A stretch of DNA of 64,000 nt from Myoxocephalus aenaeus (lineage: Eukaryota > Chordata > Actinopteri > Perciformes > Cottidae): NCBI GenBank assembly GCA_038501785.1, contig JBAMJR010000348.1, forward strand, positions 515,001-579,000, read 5' to 3'. Below, piece by piece: positions 1 through 7,600 of this stretch. Position numbers and translations under genes: made by a program. The notes beneath the pieces are model-generated. The model saw only the letters and a program-made list of their open reading frames with translations, did not search any database and was not told the DNA's origin. Positions within the stretch are counted from its first letter, which is position 1, and every line of letters starts with the position of its first letter.

Positions 1-152
1 CCTCTGAGCTCCTCAAGCTGCTGGACCTCCTCCACCTGTCCATCGCCGGCCTCGTCGATGATGTCATCATCACCACCGCCGGGGTTCTCTCCTTTCTCCC
101 GACAGAACACATGAAGCATCGACCACACAACTAAACACAACCAGTGACTCAT
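1..152 (-). CDS. Possible 5' coding exon of an unidentified secreted protein, partial
   Basis: The minus strand has an ATG at 152-150 followed by an open frame that runs off the left edge (50 complete codons). The first 17 residues, MSHWLCLVVWSMLHVFC, are hydrophobic and look like a signal peptide. Then come a charged stretch, a glycine-rich turn, an acidic run (DDDIIDE, about residues 28-34) and a Glu/Gln/Leu-rich segment ending VEEVQQLEELR, which could start a coiled coil. Third codon positions of the acidic part are mostly G or C, as expected for coding DNA. I do not recognise the family. The hydrophobic part could instead be intron, with a real exon starting only at the acidic segment. 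The reading is an inference from one short frame at a window edge. Confidence 0.35.
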   Translation of the reverse strand, partial: MSHWLCLVVWSMLHVFCREKGENPGGGDDDIIDEAGDGQVEEVQQLEELR

Positions 153-262
153 ACTGGTTTTTAATGATTTGGGAAATCTCATTTCCCCTCCTGGCTTCAC
201 GCTCTCCCTCTCTGTCGGGTCATGTGCCGCCATCTGCAGCGCCGACTGACTGTGAGGGAACT

Positions 263-276
263 CTGCCCCCTGCTGG
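263..276 (-). promoter_or_regulatory. CTCF-like motif
   Basis: On the minus strand the sequence reads CCAGCAGGGGGCAG, which fits the CTCF core consensus CCASYAGRKGGCRS at every position. It lies just upstream of the possible minus-strand exon at the left edge. Binding is inferred from the motif only. Confidence 0.4.
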
Positions 277-314
277 CCGCGTCACAGACCTGCACAGACA
301 AAGTGTGCTCCCTT

Positions 315-564
315 GAAAACTGTGAAGCCCATATTATATTGCTATAAAAACTGTATAATTAATTTCTTCATTTACTCATAACCAGTAACATATATACTGA
401 TATTTACACATCTGAACACACAACTCACATTATACTCTTTTATTATAACACCAACATTATTATTATTATCAACCACTAGGGCTGCAGAGATATACCTTTT
501 TTAGTTTGGGTATGCAATTTTCGAGCAGAGGCCTAAAAATAGGTGGGTTTTCAAAAGGTTAAAG
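315..564 (+). repeat. Interspersed repeat, copy 1 of a pair at the two window ends
   Basis: A block of about 250 bp is nearly identical to 61839-62095 in the same orientation. Shared landmarks include GAAAACTGTG at the start, ACTCATAACCAGTAACATAT, TTTAGTTTGGGTATGCAATT, and the end TTCAAAAGGTTAAAG. This copy has lost about 15 bp next to the AGCCCATAT motif, where the other copy has a perfect palindrome. The family was not identified. Confidence 0.8.
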
Positions 565-825
565 AGGTAAAGATCTTCAAAGTAACTCCCAACTCATTCA
601 GATACAGATGAAACATATCATCTTATCGGACTGTTAGAGAGTAGATAAGGAAATCGATACAGCTCTCACACCTCCAATAAATTAAATAGGTAAATATGAG
701 GCTACAGCCAGTTAGCTTAGCATTACAACAGGAGACAAGGGAAGGCAGATAGCCTCAAGGTGAAGGCAAGACTTTAGGAAGTTACTACTGATCCCAGCCA
801 AGCAACAGTCAGGCACACAATCCCC
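565..825. repeat. Probable interspersed repeat fragment, GTTAGCTTAGCAT type
   Basis: It contains the phrase CTACAGCCAGTTAGCTTAGC and tracts about aggregating treatment-like low-complexity text that also occur near 24.75-25.1, 37.8-38.3 and 39.36-39.6 kb. Such phrases are frequent in teleost non-autonomous elements. No coding capacity is visible and the ends are undefined. Confidence 0.4.
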
Positions 826-1602
826 TTAAAGGGACAGTGTGTGAGTTTTAGTGGCCTCTAGTGGTTTGTGGCTGTAACTAAATACCCCTCAGCTCAGCCC
901 CTCCCCTTTCCAAGCATGTAGAGAACTACAGGTATATTTAGGCTTTTAGCACAACTAGGAGCTACTCTTATCAATACTCGCTTCTTCTACATGACTAAAT
1001 AATTGTCACACGGACATTCGTCAGTATCATCACTCCTCCTGGCAGCAGAGAAGTTTATTTAAAAAATGAGCTGTTGACTGATAATTCATGTAAAACACAG
1101 TGACGGTGGCCGACTGACTTAGGTTTCACTTTCGTTCACAGATGTATTGATAAAGTATTTACTCTGCAGGTAGAGTAACCAGCATCTCGAGTGTCCTTCA
1201 CTGCACCTGGTGGACTTCACCACAGCGGCATGTTTGTTCACACACGTGTGTGTTTGTGTCGTTGGCTCAATCCCAATCCCCACCCTGACAGACTCACAGA
1301 CTTTGAGGTTCACTCACTAACTCCGTGAGGGTTTAGTTCTGTCCCACTGTCACATCATAGAGTGTTTGAGTCTCTGACAGACATTTTGAGCTCTTTATGG
1401 GCCCTTTCTGTAAGTCAGCATTAGATGCCGACTTTGCCCAAGGGAATTACCCACAATTCATTGCAATGTGACGTTAAACACGCAGTTACCAATGGAAGAA
1501 TGGAGACGTAAAAAAAAGCTAAACAAAGAGGCACGTGGTTACACAACAACATTAAAGATGGAACATAAAAACACATGAAATCAGAGGAATGCAAGCAGAA
1601 AT

Positions 1603-1633
<31 letters not shown>

Positions 1634-1841
1634 TTATTCATCAAACATTTCAACATTACAGCTTCAGTGTCTGGTCTGGGATGCTTCAGAAACATGGCGG
1701 TGCAAGATGGCGGACTCTGTGGAAGACTCCCTAGGAATATATCAAAGGCTTTTTCTAAGCAGGGGAAAACGTAACGATTCTTAGTTTATGAATAATATAT
1801 TCAATATAAACCCCCCTAAATGTTACATACTGTCCCTTTAA
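826..1841. mobile_element. TTAA-flanked non-autonomous DNA transposon (piggyBac-type MITE)
   Basis: The element starts TTAA-AGGGACAGTGTGTGA and ends with the inverted equivalent TTACATACTGTCCCT-TTAA. TTAA at both ends is the target-site duplication expected of piggyBac superfamily elements. The terminal inverted repeats differ at only about two of the first 19 bases. The inside (about 1 kb) shows no transposase frame, so it was mobilised in trans if at all. It holds a short (AT)n array at 1602-1628 and two YY1-like motifs at 1691-1715. This type of repeat, beginning GGGACAGTGTGTGAGTTTTA, is common in fish genomes. Confidence 0.75.
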
Positions 1842-2192
1842 AATGTTAACTTTTTAACTTGTTGGCTCGTGAACGGATTCAACAAACAAGATGGAAAGCA
1901 TCAGGAGGGCGGAGCCAAGCTGTCCTTCCCGGTTTCCACTCCTTGTGCTAAGCTAAGCTACGTTAGCTGCTAGCATTCCTACCAGCTACATGTTTGATAG
2001 AGATATTTTGGGAGTGTGGTATCAATCTTCTCATCAAACTCTTGGCAAGTGTGTAAATAGGCGCATTTCCCAAAATGCCACTCTGTTCCTTTACAGTATG
2101 CTATCCTGAACACAGCAGTCTGCGCTCATCGTGCTGCAGCTCCTCCTCCCCCAGGGGAAGACAATCTCAAATCATTTTGTAGTGCACTACAT
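1842..2192. other. Intergenic, no gene seen
   Basis: The stretch has GCTAAGCTAAGCTACGTTAGC-like low-complexity sequence near 1945-1975, resembling the GCTAGC/GCTTAGC repeats elsewhere in the window. No coding or RNA gene was recognised. Confidence 0.5.
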
Positions 2193-2469
2193 GTAAATGG
2201 TAAATGGACCTGTACTTGTATAGCGCTCTTCTAGTCTTCCGACCACTCAAATCGCTTTAACACTACATGACATCATTCACCCATTCACACACTGATGAGA
2301 GGAGCTACCATGCAAGGCGCCACATCAGATTATCAACCATTCAGACACCGTAGGCGCAGCTACGGGAGACATTTAGGGTTAAGTGTCTTGCTCAAGGACA
2401 CATCGACATGGGCTAGCGGATCCTCTGATTGAAGGACGACCCTGCTCACCACTGAGCCACAGTCGCCCA
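2193..2469 (+). repeat. Widespread fish interspersed repeat (TAAATGGTAAATGGAC type)
   Basis: It starts TAAATGGTAAATGGACCTGT, continues through TTGTATAGCGCTCTTCTAG and TCAAGGACACATCGACATG, and ends CACTGAGCCACAGTCGCCC. This is a very common teleost repeat. A partial inverted copy lies at 33050-33160 and shares an almost unchanged 34-bp block around GAGGAGCTACCATGCAAGG. Confidence 0.75.
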
Positions 2470-2664
2470 CGTGTAAAATGAAAATGTACTTTCTATGACT
2501 TTATACATTTGAACTCTATAATGCCCGCAGAAAATATAACAAAACAATGTATTTGGCTTTGATTATTGCTGCTTACAGCGCTGTCGGAGGGCGTGGCCGT
2601 TCATTGCGGCGCCCAGAAGCACTGCTGGTATTATCAACAACAAAAAACTCTCAGCGCCCGAAGA

Positions 2665-3452
2665 AGAGCTTCTCTTCTGTGGAATCAGCTTCCACTTTCA
2701 GTCCGGGGGGCAGACAGTCACCTCATTTAAGAGTAGACTTAAGACTTTCCTCTTTGATAGCGCTTATAGATAGGCCTGACTCAGGCTTATAGTTAGGGCT
2801 GGCTCAGGTTTGCCCTGGTCCAGCCCCTAAATATGCTGCTATAGGCCTAGACTGCTGGGGGACATCTTAGGATACACTGAGCTCCTCTTCTCTTCTCTCT
2901 CTCTCCTTCTGTATGAATTCATGCCTCTTCAATGCACATTACTAACTCTACTTCTTCCCGGGAGCCTCTGTGCTTTCTCGCCTCATATTTCTATAGATCG
3001 TGGCTGTCTGGAGCCGGTCCTGTCGCCTGTCTCCTGTCTCCTGCCTCCTGCCTCCTATCTCCTGCCTCCTGCCTCCTGCCTGCTGCCATGGCCCTGCTGA
3101 TGCCCCTCCTCTCTCCCTCCTTCTGCTTCATGGATCGTGGTTATCTGGATCGTGGTCTATGCCTACTACTCATTATATGAATAATTTATGTCATATTCAT
3201 GTAATGTGCTGTAACTCTGTTACGTTGTTCATTCTGGTCACATGACATCTATTGCTTCTGTCCATCCGCTCTCTGAAGGTTTCTTCCCTTTTTTCCCCCG
3301 TTTTGTTTCTGTTTTGGGGGAGTTTTTCCTGATCCGATGTGAGGTCCTGGGACAGTGATGTCGTATGTGGACAGATTGTAAAGCCCTCTGAGGCAAATTT
3401 GTAATGTGTGATTCTGGGTTGTACAAAATAAACTGAATTAAATTGAATGGAA
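2665..3452 (+). mobile_element. 5'-truncated LINE, 3' end only (same family as 13566-15510)
   Basis: From about 2665 the sequence matches the reverse complement of the LINE at 13566-14330. It shares TCTGTGGAATCAGCTTCCAC, then the tail phrases GTTAGGGCTGGCTCAGG, GACTGCTGGGGGACATCTTA and GGACAGTGATGTCGTATGTG-like text, and the terminal AATAAACTGAATTAAATTGA. Only the last codons of the reverse transcriptase ORF remain, followed by about 0.7 kb of 3' UTR. It is a dead-on-arrival copy. Confidence 0.75.
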
Positions 3453-4300
3453 AGGGTTCGGCTGTAACGTTCACATTTCCAGCAACCAGCAGCAAAAGTG
3501 ACCTGCAGTCAAAGACTGAAGGCCGGCTGGGGACAACATGCACGACTCTTATGAAGGGTCCATAAAGGTGCAGCCGTTGGCTTTATTAAAGCAAATCAAA
3601 GCCATCAATCAGATGTCACTTCACGGAACAACACACCTAGTCCACCCATACGCAAGTTTTCACTTGATAAGATATTATTCACATCATAGCTCCACATAGC
3701 TTCAACTAATCAACCATGGTAATAGTAAGCGCCTTTGTGAGTGTACAGGTCCTTTAACATACATACTGAATATATGTTGAGTATATTTGATGAATTGATT
3801 CCATCTACTTAGCAACGTGGATTCAACCCTTCCAGTTCATCATGTTATCCATTTGGCAGGTTTGAATTAGAAGTTGGACTCTCATAATGTGAGAGAAAAT
3901 GCCACACGCCAGACAGTTGATTACAATTTAATTGTGCTTTCATTATTCATTATATTCTTACTTCTTTACTATTTGTATTACTGTTTGTATTACTGTTTAT
4001 TTATATTACTTGATTTTTTATTTACCATGTGTCTCTTGTGTGCACTGCTGCTGTAATACTGCAACTTCCCCACTGCGGGACTAATAAAGGATTATCTTAT
4101 CTTGTAAAAATAAATGGTGACTGCTGTATTTAAACAAGTCCAAATTTAAATATTTATATTAAATTGCTGGTAAAAAGTGGTAATATTCTTAGTGGACCTT
4201 AATACTGTATATATTTAGTTATTTGTTCTTATTGCATTTACTGTAACTAAGTTATATGTAAATAGACTATATGTACATAAAGAGCATTTTTACTTTGTTT
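3453..4300. repeat. Intergenic, with a fish repeat tail at about 3940-4106
   Basis: The part at about 3940-4106 contains CTGCTGCTGTAATACTGCAAC and GGGACTAATAAAGGATTATC followed by TTATCTT, a repeat tail common in fish. A diverged second copy sits in a rad23a intron at 6186-6316. The rest of the stretch shows nothing recognisable. Confidence 0.55.
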
Positions 4301-4415
4301 TAAATAAATCAAGTCTCCCGTGTTCAAAGTAAGTCGCGTCGCACTGCAGGAAGTCTCGTGCTTCTCCGGCGGAGCGCGAGCGTTCTCTCGCCGCACCACC
4401 AACTTGTCACCAAAG

Positions 4416-4430
4416 ATGGCGATTTGCTGA
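4416..4430 (+). other. Possible upstream ORF 1 in the rad23a leader (5 codons)
   Basis: ATG GCG ATT TGC TGA, overlapping the YY1-like motif. It matters only if transcription begins upstream of it. Confidence 0.25.
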
Positions 4431-4436
4431 GTGCTC

Positions 4437-4511
4437 ATGGATACACACATTTTTCGCCTTGTCGTTGTCTCACCAGAAAACGCCAACTTTACAAACAAAT
4501 CACCGGCTTAG
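4437..4511 (+). other. Possible upstream ORF 2 in the rad23a leader (25 codons)
   Basis: An ATG at 4437 opens a 25-codon frame (stop included) closing with TAG at 4509-4511, 44 bases before the rad23a start. If it is in the mRNA it could reduce initiation at the main start. Confidence 0.25.
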
Positions 4512-4555
4512 CGAGCGACTGCTTCTCCGCCTGAAAGGCGTCGTCCGCCGCCGCC

Positions 4556-4621
4556 ATGCAGATCACGCTGAAGACGCTGCAGCAGCAGACGATCCAGATC
4601 GAGATAGACCCCGAACAAACG
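4556..4621 (+). CDS. rad23a: rad23a coding exon 1
   Basis: 66 nt, residues 1-22, the first strand-turn-strand of the UBL domain. It ends ...GAACAAACG before donor GTGAGT (phase 0). Confidence 0.95.
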
Positions 4622-7600
4622 GTGAGTGGCCGCTAGCTCAACGTGCTAGCTTTGAGCTAACAGCAGCAGCTGTAGGGACCCGTGTCGGTAACTTTGCGTG
4701 GAGACGTCACAGCTGTATTTTTTATGTTTACCGAACACGGTAACGTTTTGTGTGGTCGCGAGGAACCGGTGCCAATTAACGGCACGTGCTAGGAGTTTGG
4801 TAACACAAACGGAACAACGCGGAACCTCCCGAGCGAACGTTAGCCGGCTAGCTAGCAGAGCAGCCTGGTAACAAAAGTCACCGCGAGGCCACTGCGAACG
4901 GATTTTCTGGTCGTTTAAGTTTTTCCATGAAATACTTCGCTACTGCAGCTCTTCGGTAACACTTTGTGTGAACGATAACGTGGTGCCTCCACTTCTGCGA
5001 CGAGCCCGAGGCCCCCCCACACCACGATAACGGTTGTCATTGCTAATGCTAACGCGTATGACACTGCTAATTACGACGAGCCGTGTTGGTAGCTGAGCTA
5101 AGTTAGTTAGCATGTTCGTATCATCGGACGTGCAGCTAGTAGGCCGACGTGAAGGCAGCACCACCCTGTGCTCTCTGGACAGTACTTGCGGTGCTCGGAG
5201 GGATACAATTCAGACAGTTATCTCTTATCTTACGTGTGCTGTGTGAAGGGAACCCTGGTCTTAAAGAGGTGCACAGAGTATGAATATTAATGCATATAAA
5301 TAAAAGCCTTAGGAAGTGACTGCATTGTTGGTGTGTTGACGACTCCTCTCTTTCACAGGTGAAGGCCTTAAAAGAGAAGATCGAGGCAGAAAGAGGAAAA
5401 GACAACTTTCCTGTTTCTGGCCAGAAGCTGATTTACGCTGGGAAGATCCTGCAAGATGACACGCCCATTAAAGATTACAACATTGATGAGAAGAATTTTG
5501 TGGTGGTGATGGTTTCCAAGGTAAGATCTTGATGACTGTAATGCCTCCTGATTTCATCGTGGTTTCTGTTTGAACTTTTCTTTGCAAATCTATTGTCTGC
5601 AAGTAGCATTTGTACTATAGTACTTTTTCTATTTGGCTGAGTTTAAGGTTTAAGGGCAGACATTTTCACTAAAGGCACTACGAGTATGATTTCCCAATAA
5701 AATATTGCATCCACTCATGTTAAAATAATCCGCTTAGTCATCGCTTACGACCCACTAGAAGTGTTTGTCGGTTTCTGTGTCTTTTGCCGGGTCGGGACAA
5801 TTCTTGGCGTCAACCTCTATTTAAAACGTATCGACAGGGTGCCAGATCATAGGCACCTCCAACAGGAAGCTACGAAAATTGACGCACACGAAGCTACGTA
5901 AAAAAGTTTTGCATGTTGTTTACACAACACTAGTCTAACACCTTCTCCCGAACTGTGCGAAGGCTAAACCTGCAGCTGCCGCCTCGCCTCCGGCCTCGGA
6001 AGCCCCCAAGCCCCCTGTGCAGGACTCTGGCTCCACGTCAACAGCTGTCCCGGCTACAACCCCAGCTCCGGAGCCGGCCCCGGCCCCGGCAGCTGTCCCC
6101 GCTCCCTCTGAGGAGGCCAAAGAGGAGCCGAGCGCCGAAGCCACGGAACCACAGCCAGCCAGGTAGAGCCTGGCAAAGCATTATTGACATACTAGCGATT
6201 CTGGATACTTTACTGTTTTTTTTATTATTACTGTTTGTATTTTATTTTACTGTGTCTGCTGCTGTAATCCCGCAATTTCCCCACTGCAGTACTAATACAG
6301 GAATTTCTTATCTTAGAGTTGGGAAGTAGTGCTTGTGAAGTCAACTTTACAACAAATTATTTTTTCCCCACTTATCAATATTTAGGGTTTGATCCAGAGT
6401 GATTGGTCTGTCTGGATTCATTTATCCTCATTATTCAAACTTAATTGCCAGAAGTGACTTTTGGGATCGTCATTAACATAGCTGGAAAACTATATAGCAG
6501 TAAATGTAATAAGCCATTCATTTAGCTGCTCTCGCTACATGGTCTGGTTTACTCGGTACTTCTTGAAGTTCCTAAAATTTCAAATTTCTTTTTTATTATC
6601 AGTAAACAATTGTCTGGTTTGCCCAACATTTATATTCAATATTTATATGATTCAGTGACTCTTAGCAAATGGACTGGTTCCCAACCCCAAAAAGACAATT
6701 ACTCAGTCTACCTTTATGCTGACTGAATGGCACATTGGTAACTAAATTATCTCAAATATCTGAGACACGTATTTTCATTTCAACATAGTACGTCATCTAA
6801 AATGTAGCGTATTGTTTATTTAATGGGATGGATATCTAAATGTAGTTCTTGTGCAGTGTGTTGTCTGACTTTCCTCCTTCACGTCTTGTAGCTCCAGCGG
6901 CGCTGGTCAGGGTTTGGACGCCTCCTCGGCGCTGGGTAGGTAACAGCCGAATGTCTGCCAGACTCGCAGCAGTTTACAGTCTCAATGCAGTAGGAGCTGT
7001 TAGCTCAATGTTGGTAAATCTAGATTGAACAATTCGAGTTTTATAAATAGGTTAACGTGTAAAACTTGGGTTATATTTGTTGTGCCACAAATTGTAACCG
7101 TGTGAGTCATGGACTTTACTGGCTGTGTCTATATTTGGACTGTGACAAAAGTACGCCATCCCTTATTGTGCTGCCACAGAGAGCCGTGGGGATTCCCATT
7201 GGTACTATTTTAGATTTAGTTGTACTTACTTGATAGAGACTGTAAAAGAGTTGCAGTCATGCAGATTCTTTTAGCCCATTTTATATGTTTTAATGTCGTA
7301 TAACTCTGTATGGTTTTAAACGTGCCAGATAGCGCATTTCTATTGACTCCACATGGCTCTCAACATGGCAGCAGTGCTGACGGAGCTAACGGTGTCTGTC
7401 TGAATCCCCGCTGAACGTCCTGCATGAGTGCAACTTTGCAAATTTACAAAATATGCAGCGTAAGTAACTTGTGTGTTGCGTTTTCAGTGACTGGAGCCGA
7501 GTACGAGGCCATGCTCACAGAGATCATGTCGATGGGCTACGAGAGGGAGAGAGTGGTGGCGGCGCTGCGGGCCAGTTTCAACAACCCGCATAGAGCTGTG

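Larger units (their letters stand above)
4330..4555 (+). promoter_or_regulatory. rad23a: rad23a promoter and 5' UTR region
   Basis: Just before the rad23a start codon the sequence becomes GC- and CpG-richer, with no TATA box in view. An AAGATGGCG motif at 4414-4422 resembles a YY1 site, which often sits at or just after the transcription start of housekeeping genes. The transcription start cannot be fixed from sequence. Confidence 0.4.

Noticed and set aside
4459..4743. 94-codon frame across the rad23a start
   Set aside because: It overlaps exon 1 in another frame and runs into the intron; the RAD23 UBL frame is unambiguous.
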